Assembly (NCBI RefSeq): GCF_003369915.1
Contig: NC_046676.1
Location: 6,572,001-6,636,000 of the forward strand
DNA from: Drosophila miranda
Taxonomy: Eukaryota; Arthropoda; Insecta; Diptera; Drosophilidae
Reading direction: 5' to 3'
DNA: 64,000 bases
Shown here: piece after piece, positions 26,701-38,616 of the stretch
Layout: every line of letters begins with the position of its first letter
How positions within the stretch are numbered: the stretch's first letter is position 1
Notes under the pieces: generated by a model
Databases searched by the model: none
What the model saw: only the letters and a program-made list of their open reading frames with translations
Told to the model about the DNA's origin: nothing
Program-made: the position numbers and the translations under genes

Positions 26701-29113
26701 ACATTTGCCACAATTAAGGCACATGACGCCGCTTAAACTCCGACTTGACAAATGAAGTCGGCTCGGATCCCATTCCTGCCGAGGAATGCGGCCCACTCGG
26801 AGGGAGGGGAACACTCATTACGCCGTACCTGGACCTGCCAGCGTAGTCTGGTAGATGACGCCTCTGTTTCCATTGTTGTGGCAGCCGGGGTTAAGGGGGA
26901 GACGCAGGGAAGTCAACGCCCACCTGGGCTGCCGTTTAATGGCGCAGGCAAATAGGGGCTAGGCTCTCCGCCAAAAGCTGTCATCGTCTGACATCGGCAT
27001 CGGCATCTGCATCTGCAGTGGTGTCTGGGTCTGGGTCTGGGTCTCGGCTCTGCATCTGCATCTGCATCTCCATCCGTATTTTATTTGTATCTTGGCCTGG
27101 CCAGAAGCACGCGCCGGGCCGCATTGTCTGACTGACAGAAAGAGTGTGGGGCGCAGGCGCAGAAGGCCTTTATTGTTATTGAAAAAGAGTCAGACAACGC
27201 GTCTGAACTCGGCTGAAATGTGCTCTGAAAGGTCGAGGACGTGCAGCTGGAGGAGCAGGGCTGGATGCCTTTCCCGTAACTTTCGCCCACTGAGAAATGT
27301 GGCGAGTAGTTTATGCCACAGTTATGCCCCAAAATTATTGTACATTATGATTTGGTGCTGCCACATTTGTGCCTATCGCAGCATGCAATCTTGTAGCCCC
27401 GGCAGCAGTTGCAAGCCAAAACGAATCGAGTCAAAAGGAAACTTAACCCGGCCGCAATCGTTTGCCACAGTCACCCACAAAAGTGGACTTCCTCATTGCC
27501 GCTAAACGCAGCAGCAAATCTGAGTCTGTTGCATAAGCCAGGAGTTGCCAATCCAATCCAATCCGATGCGATGCGATCCCTCCTCCATGGCTCATCCAGA
27601 TCCAGGGCCCAGTTATGAATGAAAACGAATCGAAACAGATATAGATATAGAAATTGCAGTGCAAAATGTGGGAGAGGTTAGGGGGAGGGGGAGGCAAATG
27701 AGAGAGCGGCCTCTTTGAGGGCCTGCACCGCGAACAGGCAGGAAGCCAAGACGGAATGGGGCTGTCTGCTGGGGCCTGGCAATTGTCTGCGGCTAAAATG
27801 AAAGGCCTCCGAGTGTATGGCAAATGATAGACAGCCGGCTGACTGACTGCCTGACTGACTCCCAGCCCCAGCCCCAGCCCCAACTGCAACTGCAACTGCA
27901 ACTCCCTCGCTGGACATGCAACGGAAGCGCAAAAATAGCAACAATAATGCCACACACACAGACAGACAGACAGACACACATGCCGAGGCACATAAAACTT
28001 TAAATAAACCTTTTGCTTTGCGAAAATTTGTTGAACTTTTGGCGGTGTGGCGTTTGACTTATTGCCAACTGATCCGCAGACAAATTGTGCCCCAGGAGGA
28101 GACCATGCCAGACCCCTCATACGAGTGGTGTGTGTATGTGTCTGTGTGGGTGCTGGGTGCTGGGTGCTGGGGCACATAAACAAATTGTAATTTAGTGTGG
28201 CACACAGGATGCCCCATGCCAGGCGCCAGCTGCGCCAAAGAGAAAGTGAATGTTTGCTGAAATGTGACAGGTTCATTTGACACACTGCAGCGCACGGAGG
28301 GATCTTTGGATGGATAGTTATAGATCCCAGTCCCAATCTCCGATCGCCGAAGATCTCTGTAGATCTCTGTAGATCTCTGCAGATAATAGTGACACTCGCA
28401 CACTCCCCGGAATCAGGTCAATCGTTTGAGCACACATAAATCATGTCGTCTGCCACTTGCCACTCGCCATTTGCAACATCAATTGCTAAATGGCCGACGC
28501 CCGTTGCGGCTCCAACTGATTTCCGCTTTGGGCCAGGCTCGACGACTGCATTTTAACCCAATTAAAGAGAACAGGTTGGCACCTCCGCAGCGACACAGCG
28601 GCAGACCGACAGACCGACAGAGATTTCAATTTACGCCAAAATATGGAGCAGCAGTCATTGGATCTAAGATCTGTAGATCTTATCACTGCCGCAGCATCAT
28701 GGTCCGGAGAGACAGCATCCAGCATCATGGACTCTGAGTGTGTGAGGGCGCTGCATGAATTGTGTTCGGTTTTTGTTGCTGGGAAAGTCGGATTGGATTT
28801 GGATGGGAAGCCCGCATAGGGAAAAGCGAATTTAATTAAGTCAGAGATCTAAGACGCGATCTCTCTGTGGGCAGTGCCATAATTCATGCGGGGAAATGGG
28901 GAGAGCGCGAAGGGAAAGTCGAAAGTCGACAGTCGACATCGATAATGGTGACACATATCAATAAAGATTCTCGTATCTATCCCACATCCCACAGATCGGA
29001 TGGGATTAGACGGCCCTGCAGGGATCCCCTTGTGGCTGGTGGCTGCTGGCTGGTGGCGCCACCACTTGTCGCCGTGCAAGTGGGTCAGTGGTGCGAGTGG
29101 TGCTGCTATCGAT

Positions 29114-29150
29114 GCTTACCTGCAAAGAAAGGAAAACAGTGAAACGGGTG
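29114..29150 (-). promoter_or_regulatory. Recursive splice site (ratchet point)
   Basis: The minus strand shows a long pyrimidine tract ending in CCTTTCTTTGCAG, followed at once by GTAAGC. This is a 3' splice site fused to a 5' splice site with a zero-length exon, and the junction is 29119/29120. This layout is the defining signature of Drosophila recursive splicing in introns longer than about 10 kb. It lies on the RhoGEF strand, within the proposed 38565-to-5645 intron, which it would split into steps of about 9.4 and 23.5 kb. Confidence 0.65.
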
Positions 29151-30227
29151 AGAAAAAGCAATTAAGCGGCAGTTGCCATAAAAGAAACCCAGCAAGAGCC
29201 CGGCCCGGCCCGGCTCGGCCCCACTCAAAGCGAGAGATGAATTTGCCAAAAGCGAACATGACACGAACATAAAGGAGAATAGCCATGGCCATGACCAGAA
29301 CCCCCCAGAGGAACAGCAAGGGGAGGAGGCAAAGAAAGTCCCGCATTAGACACAGAAAACGGCGGGGCTCAGCCTCCGGGGGAAATCTCCTCGTGGACAG
29401 AGATCTCTGTGAAAGCCTCGCCATTCAATTACCTAATGGACAGGCGATCGATAGAACCCATGTCTCATGGCTCCAAATGGCTCCTTATATCATCGTGGAA
29501 AGGCAGCAGCAATTAAAATTCAAAACTTAAACGCTTTACGGCCTATTAAAGTTACACGAAATTAAATTTTTATTTTTATTATCGTTTGTGGCCCGGGAAT
29601 TAACATAATTTCCGAGTCGCCTTTGGGGGGGAATGGGACGGGACTCCTCCATGGAAATGGGAAAAATATAACAAGAAATGTATAATTTTTATGTGTCTGC
29701 AACGTTTTGAATTTAATTGCTTCATTTGCGCCTTTAGAGTGGCCGTGGAAGAGGCAGAGGCAGAGACAGGGGCACACTGCTGTGTTGGCTTAACAACTTC
29801 TGCCACACTTTTGGATTCGTTTGGATCAAAAATAATTGTGGACTGAGCTGCACTCATAAATTATGCATTTCAATGCAAATGCCAACGCAACTAATTGGTT
29901 TACATAAGATGTACATATAACTCTGCTTCTCTGCCCAGATTTACGACCATAAAAATGCGCCAAGAAGCGGGAAAGACAGAGGTAGAGTCAAGAGAGAAGG
30001 CAGTAACAATAACAATAATGCGGTAATGACAACTGCACGACATTGACAATATACGACTACGTAAAAGAGAAAAGCCATGCACTTGGAATACCCAAAAAAA
30101 CGTGGCATTCAGAGAGAAAGAAGCTCATCCAAATTACGCATACGCCACCGTCAAAAGACAGTCGAAAGCCGACGGCCGAAACGGAGACAAAAGCCCCATC
30201 CAGAGCAGCGATTGCGCAAATGGAAAG

Positions 30228-30261
30228 CCATCCCATCCCATCCCATCCCATCCCATCCCAT
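30228..30261. repeat. CCCAT pentamer microsatellite
   Basis: Six to seven tandem CCCAT units. Confidence 0.9.
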
Positions 30262-32370
30262 GGTATGTTTACTCTAGCCTAATTAGGGGTCCACTACAGC
30301 CCGTGAAGGCGCTAATTAGGAGTACTCTCGTGCATAGGTGGGTGGATCACTCAAGCACTCCGGAGTCCGGACACGTCTGGCTGCACGATCGCTGCCACTG
30401 ATAACACTTGGCTGCCATTTATGTTTTTTACAATCTTCATGTGCCCCGAGTGCTAATTTCGCTACGCGATTGATAGCATTTCGAATTGCTTTTATTTTTC
30501 GGTTAATTTTAATTTGATTTGTGGTCAACATCGTGTCTAAAAAGGTGCCGACACCCAATTGACAGCTGAAATATGTCTTCACTCTCCCAGATCTAGCGTT
30601 GTGATTGGAGTGGGACTCGGGTTTGCCTTCCCCATTGTGCGGGGGAAATGTAAATGAATTTAACGAGCATTGCGTACCCGTTTTCGAAAGCATTTTATGG
30701 TCAATCATTATGGCACTTGCGACGGTCCCAATGGCGTGCTAAAAAATTAAATTAATTGCAGGTTCATGGAATCTCAGGAATGCTGAATGGTATTCAATGC
30801 ACAAGGCAGTAAAAAATGCTACATTTCCAAGGGAAGGTTGGAGGGTTCTTCCTTTCTCAATGTAAATCGATTGAAATGAGTAGGAAGTTCCATTGTAGGT
30901 TTCTCCCACATAAATTCCATTCAACCTCAAGATTAAACGATCTATAATGAATTGGAATGGATCTGCTGGATCATAAATTTCAGCCTTCCCGAAGTGTGAT
31001 TCTCTAGATAAGAGTTTACAAGCTGGTGGCCAAGCACAGTCCGTTGGCCGACACAAATCAAAGTCTGGCCAACAAAGTCTCCAAATGGGTTAAGCCAAGA
31101 CGGATTTATATGTTGGCCATAAAAAAGTAGAGAGAAAAATGTATGCCTTAGTCCGACTCTTGGCTATTAAATCGAAATCTGAGCTTTTGTTGGGGCACCA
31201 CCTGACTGGAGAGACGAGAGGCGTAGCCAAGATCTTTTTTTCTCGGTTTTGTGCTTTTCTGGGTAGGGGAGGTCATAAAACCTCGCGTAGTGCCACCAAA
31301 AAAGAGTGTGCAGCGGGCCAGAAAGAGTTAAACCTCCTCTATCCCTCCTCCATGTTGGGGGCTTGGGGCCGCATCGTCGAGTGGGTGTTGCTTCGTCTGA
31401 GACGTGCCACAAGCTGCAACTAAACTTGCAGTTGCAACTCAAGTGGAATATGACGCGAGGGGGTACCCACTTGGACCACGCATGCGCGCCTCTTGTTCGG
31501 GGCCTACGTGTTATCACGACCAGGTCTTTCACTTTTTATCCACCTCGTACCCCACACACTCGCACGAGTATGGGTATGAGTATGGGTACTCGTATGAGTG
31601 TTCGTACTGGTATTCGTACCATATTTCTCGCATGTCCGCACAATTTGTTGCCCCTGGAATCGCTTCAGGCCTAATCGTTCAATAATCGCAGCGAAATAAA
31701 TGTACGGAATCTATCCCGACAGCGAACTTGAGAAGCTGCTCAAATTACAATGGATTGGAGTCGCTTGGGAATGGATTTTCGTTTCTTTTGTTTTTGTTGT
31801 TGCTGTGAAACGGGGAGGGCTCGTAACTGTGGGGCTGTGTAACCTTAGACTTGGCCTGGGAATCATTAAAGTCATACGCCACGTTGCCCATTGCCAGCCA
31901 CTTTTGTAAGCCGCTCGGCCGGTCGAAAATAATGTTGTTAAATACGAAAATTCATTTAAATTACAAAGCGTCAGCGACATACGAATGAGCGAAGGTGAAG
32001 GTTATGGTCTTGGATCGCTGAATAGTACCCCAGAAAAATGTACGGAAGAGAGAACTGTAGGGCATCAGTGTGGTCTATCAGGCGGTTAGCAGACTGTTTG
32101 CGATAATTCTTTGGACAAATATTGGGAAACACATTGGTGGCACATACACAGGTCATGTGAGAGACCCTCGGGGCGCCACACAGCTCGCTTGAATTAATTA
32201 GAGCGGCGGTACATGAAGCCAAACCATAGATAGAAATGTGTGTGTGTGTATCTATGAGGCACTGACCCAAGCCTTCGAACAAGCAACTCTTTGTAATTTT
32301 TGACATGATATGCCGCACACAGATTCCAAAGAGGGAAATTAATAAGAGAAGAGAATGAGTCGAGCGCAGC

Positions 32371-32465
32371 GATCATCATCATCATCATCCTCCGATCCGG
32401 CTGCGATATATGTATGTCCATACATATGTCTAAAAAAGATGATGATGATGATGATGATGATGGTG
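32371..32465. repeat. Inverted ATC/GAT microsatellites around a palindrome
   Basis: An (ATC)n run (32372-32390) faces its reverse complement (GAT)n (32439-32463). Between them GATATATGTATG and CATACATATGTC form a near-perfect 12-bp stem. The whole could extrude as a nested hairpin. Confidence 0.7.
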
Positions 32466-34848
32466 GCTGCAAAACAAGTCGCCGGACGAGGGACAGCCGT
32501 CGCCAGTCGACAACAAGTTTTTCCAATTTTCATGCACTAAGCGCAATCGGTGCTCATGATCTGTACATTAGCGTCGTGTGTTGATCGCGCAGATTGCCCC
32601 AACATCACACACACACACACCTCGAAAGGAGGCGCACACACAGACACATAATGGATGTGGATATGGATATGGAACCATAAACCAACCGTTGACTGATATG
32701 CCCGTTGTCTCCCCCAGTTATAGCCAGTTAGCGACATCCATTCCTATGCAAATTCGAGCCTAGTTTTTGCGGGGACACTCGATCCTCTATGAAGTCATCA
32801 CCGTTAGGAAATGCCATTACGCAAACACAGTTTTCTGTTCGTTTTTAATTCGGAAATTATGCAAAAATACACGCCCCCTTGTATGTACCCCAAAGTGGCT
32901 GTCATTTAGCATGTGGGCGTCTGTGAGACATTGGGGGGCGTGGCTGGAGCTCCAAAGGAGCCGGACAAACAGGTGGCTCCGGATCGAAGATAGCGAGAGA
33001 TAAACTGCAAATGATCTGTGATCATTTATTAGAGATCAGAGATCAAAGAGCGTAAACGGAAATGCAATCAAATTTGGAATTTGTTAGAAAGATATATAGA
33101 AAGTATAGATATCAGATGAGCGATTATCTAAAATCAGTCGAAAGTTGAAATGATCAGTTCTGAAGATCAGTATTTCAATATCAGATTGCAGATTTATCTA
33201 AAACTTATAAGATACTTCTACATCTATTGTCTTAGCGGTGAACAAACTTGATCCGCTGAAGCATTCGATTAGCGATCGTTTACGAGTGCCATATCGATTA
33301 GTCTGTTCTCTTTTTGTTGGCTCTAAACCAAGTCCAAAGCTCTGATGTAAGCTATTTTCGTATTTGACTTGAGCAAAGTTCAGATTCTCGCTTCTCATTG
33401 TTTGCTTTTCACGGCTGCCGCCTCACGTTTTTCCCTCCTGTCGGTTTGTCGGTTTGTCCGCTTGTCTGTATTTTTCCGTGCCTCCAATTTGTTGAACTTT
33501 TGTGCAAAACAAAGCAACAGAAGAGAATAAAAGATATATACATATGTGTATATATTTAAAAAACCTGTTCAACAACATATTTTCAATGTTTATTTTTTGT
33601 TTCAGCTTCAACAAATTTTTGCATCGACTGTTGGATAGGTTGAATTCTAAATGGAACGCTGGTACGCATTTGGTTTTGTTTGGATCTTGGTAATGGTATT
33701 GGAATTGAGTTTGGGTTCGGGTTGGGTTTTGCTTTTGCTTCTGGCTGATAAACAGCTGGGTTGGGTTATGTTTTGGTTGATGGCAAACAGTGCACAGACG
33801 AATGTATGGCCCGACTTTTGTTTTGTTTGACAGGCCGGCGAGAAAACCGAGAGACAATAACGAACAATTGTTAGGATAGATTGCATTTTTAAATGGAATT
33901 TCAAGACACTCCACTTTGGATACATTTATTTTTCTTAAATTTATGCATTTTACAAAGCTCTCTGGCCATATACATATGTATCTCTCTGTCGATCGATGAA
34001 AAACAGCCGCTGACATTCGAAGGTTGCCGGCTCGGCTCAGAGTCTCAGACTTCATTATAGCCATGTGCAAGTGCTTGAGTACTGTGCGTTTCAGAACTGT
34101 AATGTCAGGCGACTTCAAAGTCCAATACTTAGACCAATTATACAGGGGAAACCAGCGGATAGATTCAGCTCATGAGAAGTTCCTTCAATCTATAAATTAG
34201 ACTTTTGTCTTACCTCCTTAGAATCTTGCTTCAATTACCCTATACTTTTGTAACAGACTGTAGGCACAGACTTATACAAATTCAAAGATGGAAATCGATT
34301 CTCTCTCGATCAATGCCATTGCTCTAATTGGATGGAAATTGTATAAATTTCTATTGATAATAAGTACTGTTCCAACAAGTGATACGTAATCGTTTCTATA
34401 TAAACAATGATCCACGAGCCATTACCTTATTCGATTTTATTTTCCTGCCATAAAAATTACATTTATTTTTATATTTTGTTTACTCGTTTGGCTCTGGTTA
34501 TTTAGACAAATCCGAATCGCAAGTATAGAAAGAATTACCCCAGTCGTAATCGTGGTCTTCAAGTAGGAGTCAGTCACAAAGAAAGAATTCGAATGATCCA
34601 GGTGTCTAATGAATCATCTTTTAACTTTTTTGGGAGTTCTCTAATGATCAAAATCAATCACGAAGACTTTGACCTTGAGTTTAGCTCTGCTAAGCCTTCT
34701 ACCCACCATCTAATGATGCTTAAATTGGGCTATAATAGATCTCCAGCTATTTCACTCCCGCTGATTTTGTTTTGGCATTTGCAATGACCCAATTCCATTG
34801 GCACAGAGCCGCTGGCCACGCTTTCCCATTCCGAACTCTCCGCCGCAT

Positions 34849-34873
34849 GGGGGGGGGGGGGGGAGGAGGGGGG
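34849..34873. repeat. Poly-G tract (15 G, then G-rich)
   Basis: An uninterrupted run of 15 G followed by AGGAGGGGGG. It can form a G-quadruplex and is prone to sequencing length errors. Confidence 0.85.
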
Positions 34874-37800
34874 ATAATTAATCAGAGAAATAGAGCTTAA
34901 GTTTCACTCGGGCAGAGGTCAGGCGGCGGCGGCATCGAGCAGAAGAAGAACGAACCGAAGATCGATCGGGTGGGAACGATTGAATGAACAACTGCAGGGC
35001 ATTGTATTCAAATCGAGCCGATAAATAATCGTTTAGCGAATCGGGAACAGACACGGAGCGGACATTATGTCAGCGGCGAGTGCAGTGGCAGTGACAGCGG
35101 CAGCGGCAGTGGCAGGGCTGCCAGCGAAAGCGAAAGTGTGTCAGTGTAAAGGAGACGCAAAGATAGAGAAAAAGAGATGGAGGGAGAGGGAGAGAGAGAG
35201 GCTGCTGGAGCGTGAAAGATTCTGTTAAAGTCGTTGTCACGGCGCATGCGTGCCTGCACTGCTCGGTGAAATGGAATGATCGCAGAGAGATCACCGGAGA
35301 CGGAGAGAGGGAGATGCGGAGAGTGCACTCTCACAATGAAAACGAAAGAAAACGATACAAAAGGCAAACGACAAAAGCAAAGCTGATAACGAAGCTCTCT
35401 CGCGAGACTCTCCCGAAAGCTTGTCACTGCCTGTGACGACTCTCCGTGAGGGGGCATGAGTCACGAGCTATCCAGGGAGATACGAGCGTGCCACTCACAC
35501 GTGCCCCGAAGATTCTAAGCGACTTAAGTGCCCCCGCAGCCTCCAGGGGTAGGCGTAAATCGTCTAAGCAAATGGCATTTTGTGCAAGGAAGTTATAAAT
35601 TTGCTGCCAAATAGAATTGTGAGCGGGTTGCCGAGTCACAGGCCATGCCGCAAAAAACGTTCATTAAAGTCAGAGTCCCCACAGCGGCATTAAAGAACGA
35701 GAAATGTGAGATGTACCAAGCAGGAAGCAGATCTCAAATACCCTTTCAAAAGATGATTTGCGTAGAAAATATTAAATTGCACCCGAAGTATAGCCACACG
35801 TACTCTACAGATATGGCTAGCCATCTGCCGAATGCCATAGGATATCTAATGCACACTTTTTGGGGTTAGAGTATGCAGAGATCGAAAGCCAGACGCTAAG
35901 CTTCATTGAGAAAAACCTTTTGGGACGTGCGTGCACAATACTCAGATTTTACGACCTTCCGCAACGCCCACACGGAAAGCGTCTGCGGCACTGAGTGCAC
36001 TGAGAGAAATGCAATTAGAGAACAGTCGATCGGCGAGTGGCTGTCTGGCTGGCGGCGGGACGCCCGGCAGACAGGGCTTACAGACATCAGCAGACGTCAA
36101 CAAACGCCGACTTACGGCCCACACACACACGGCTCATAGCACTGGCATGGTCTGGCTCTGGTTCTGGCTCTGGCTCTGGCTCTGACTCCGGCTTTGGGTC
36201 CACATCTGCATCCACCTCTGGGTAAGTGGGTAGAGGTGGGGGGCAACCCCCGACAGCCGCAATTAGAGAGGGAATATGCGCCGCAGGCGTGAGGGTGAGC
36301 TAATACTCTTGTATCCACTTGGCCAATGAACTCTTCTCGATTATGACACCGAACTCTTTTGGCTCAATTTGTTGAACTTTTGTCAATTGCCTTAATTAAG
36401 ATCGGCTGCTCTTTGGCACCGGCAGAACCAAAGCGTCGGCATCTGTGGCTCCCTACTCTGGTCCCCGGGCGGAAGTGGAGCAGTGCAAAACTGACCTCTT
36501 AACCGCCAGAGTAATGTTAATTTCAATTTGGAGTCGAGTCGCATACCAGATCTCTGGCCTTGTCGGCGGCACTATCAAAAAGTCAATAGTGTATGGGAAA
36601 TCTTATCAGCCCATGTGGCTGCCCCTACCGCACTATCAATATCTATTAGTTGTTATATTTTCTGTTGGCAGTGTGTCTATTTCTAAATAAATAAAAGATG
36701 AAAGAAAACCCCCAACCGAATAAATGTCACATGAAAAACGTGACGGGGCAGGGGGACGGACACAAGCCGCAGAGCCCAAAAAAGGTTTCTTCAGATCACA
36801 ATCAATAACAATATCGAATGAACTCCGACTCCGATTGCAATGACGATGGCGATGGCGATGGCGACGGCGACGGAGACGGCGACTCCCGTGGTGCCGCTGC
36901 TTGTGGTTGCCTCCTACCTCTTGTTCGGCTATGGGTTATGAAAGGTAACTCAAACTCAAAGACTTGACCTGCCCCCCTGCACTTGTATCTACAGCAACAG
37001 ACGAAGAGTGTCTTCCTCTTTAAGGAGTACACGAGTGTGTTTGTTTTTCGAGTGCCAGTGAAAATTGAAGAGGCAAACAAACAGAGGGCCAGACTTGGTG
37101 ACATTTGATACCACATGCGGTCAACTGCTGGCGATATCTTCCAACGGGTTCTACTATTTATAAGGCATCGGGAGTGAACCGAACCCCTTGTTGAGGAGAG
37201 GAGAGTGTCGTCACGTTTGACTTTTCGACAGCCAACACGCCAGAATGTTTAAATAAACGAAATGTCAGGCCCTTACATAAGTGGTCATTATCTGGGAGAA
37301 CTGTAACTGTAGCGCGGAAACGATATACTGACAATTTCCAAGCCCTCCGTACGATCCGAATCATGATTCATTTGCACTATACATGAATATATAATTGATA
37401 TAGGCACGATCGATCATGAATGGCTCTGTTAACCCAAAGAAAGCTTCGCTGTTAAACGGCCTCGCAGGCTGTTATCTAACATAGCTCTGCTAACAAAAGC
37501 AAACGTGCAATAATAAAAAACAAAGTCAATGAAAAACACACTCACCCGGAGAACACTTATGACTAATGCACTAATTGAACGAAAGCTTTGCATTTGCCCT
37601 TCCATAGTGCTACGAGATCGGCGACTATAGTACAATACCCGACTACTCAGACCTAAACAATATTATGGAAAGTTTAGAATCAAATATATTCTGGCTGTAA
37701 TAGTATTAATTTATTTATGAAAAGATTTTCGTTGTAGCTATTTTTGACAATTCTCTTCTTGACTGTTTCATAGACTGTTGATCCTGAGATCTGATCTTCC

Positions 37801-38564
37801 TTCTACTCTTATGCAAGATATGTACATACCCTAGCCTTCGTAACGGATATATCAAATGTAAATGGTGCCACAGCATTCCAATACACGATCAAAAGCAAAT
37901 CAAAGTAATATATAAAGTGGGTCAACAAACTGTTTGTTGTATCGCTATAGTGCCACACACCACCCAAGAGCATAAATTGCAAATCTCATGCAAAGCAACA
38001 AGACCTTATTTTCTCCAATCCAACCCGTGCCCCGTTGGCGGTTCCCCGCTGCCCCTCCTGAGCACAATTGTAATTTGGGTCAAAAGCCTGAAATTATGTA
38101 TTATCATTAAATTTCATTACAACCGACATTTCGAGCGCTTAAATAATGTCGAAAAGCAGAAAATGCAGAAACAAAGCGAACCCGTTACACCGAACCCAAG
38201 CGAAACTCCAAAAACTGCGAAACTGCGAGCCACAATTCACGCAATGGTCCCCCACTTAGGGGGGCTGGGATGGCATGGTATGGTAGGGAATCGTGTACAG
38301 TTATGGGAACGGAACGTGCAGACCCCGAGAACAGAACCCAAATGGAGTGGCCCGTCCTGTACCGTCCAGCAGTGGCCAAAGAAGCCAAACTCTGATGGTG
38401 TCTTCTTATACGCATGTCCATATTCGGGCAAAGAAGACGTCGAGGCGCTACAGGAATGCGTAGAGCCCCCTCCCCGCCCCCAACTCCTTGGGCCCCAGTT
38501 GAGTCATCGGCCATCGGACATCGCCATCCGCTAAAAAGAAGGTTCAGTGATCCCTCCCGCTTAC

Positions 38565-38616
38565 CAAAAAAGTCCTCCCATCTCTCAGAGGTGTCTGAAT
38601 CCGATTCTATGTCCAT
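38565..38616 (-). other. GEFmeso: Candidate first coding exon of the RhoGEF (MDIESDSDTSERWEDFFG)
   Basis: On the minus strand an ATG at 38616, with A at -3, opens MDIESDSDTSERWEDFFG. It ends after 52 coding bases at a donor (TTTTTTG|GTAAGC) in phase 1. The large RhoGEF exon at 5645 begins with GT AGC and needs exactly one preceding base, so the join G|GT encodes Gly and continues into STTELAPSLLG. The acidic, serine-rich composition looks like protein and not chance. The inferred intron is about 33 kb and contains the recursive splice site at 29119. No transcript evidence is available. Confidence 0.5.

Larger units (their letters stand above)
11478..38564. other. Giant intron or intergenic DNA of the RhoGEF locus
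   Basis: About 27 kb without a supportable gene. It holds many microsatellites, two or more short inverted-repeat elements (15.5 and 17.6 kb), a GA-rich tract at 20.9 kb, a recursive splice site at 29119/29120 on the minus strand, and imperfect palindromes. A strong minus-strand donor near 20040 (GCGAGAG|GTGAGT, phase 1 in one frame) and others at 34216 and 37546 could mark further 5' exons, but no start codon or acceptor supports them well. Confidence 0.55.

Noticed and set aside
27443..28336. 297-codon open frame on the minus strand
   Set aside because: Low-complexity composition over CAGCCC, TGCAAC and CACACA repeats, no recognisable domain, and no splice or promoter context. It is probably a chance frame in GC-rich repeats.
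33423..34118. 231-codon open frame on the minus strand
   Set aside because: Composition follows local A/T and GTTTTG repeat bias, with no family resemblance. It lies in the putative RhoGEF intron; kept only as something a conservation test could revive.
37917..38534. 205-codon open frame on the plus strand
   Set aside because: No motif. It overlaps the flank of a better-supported minus-strand exon start and looks random.
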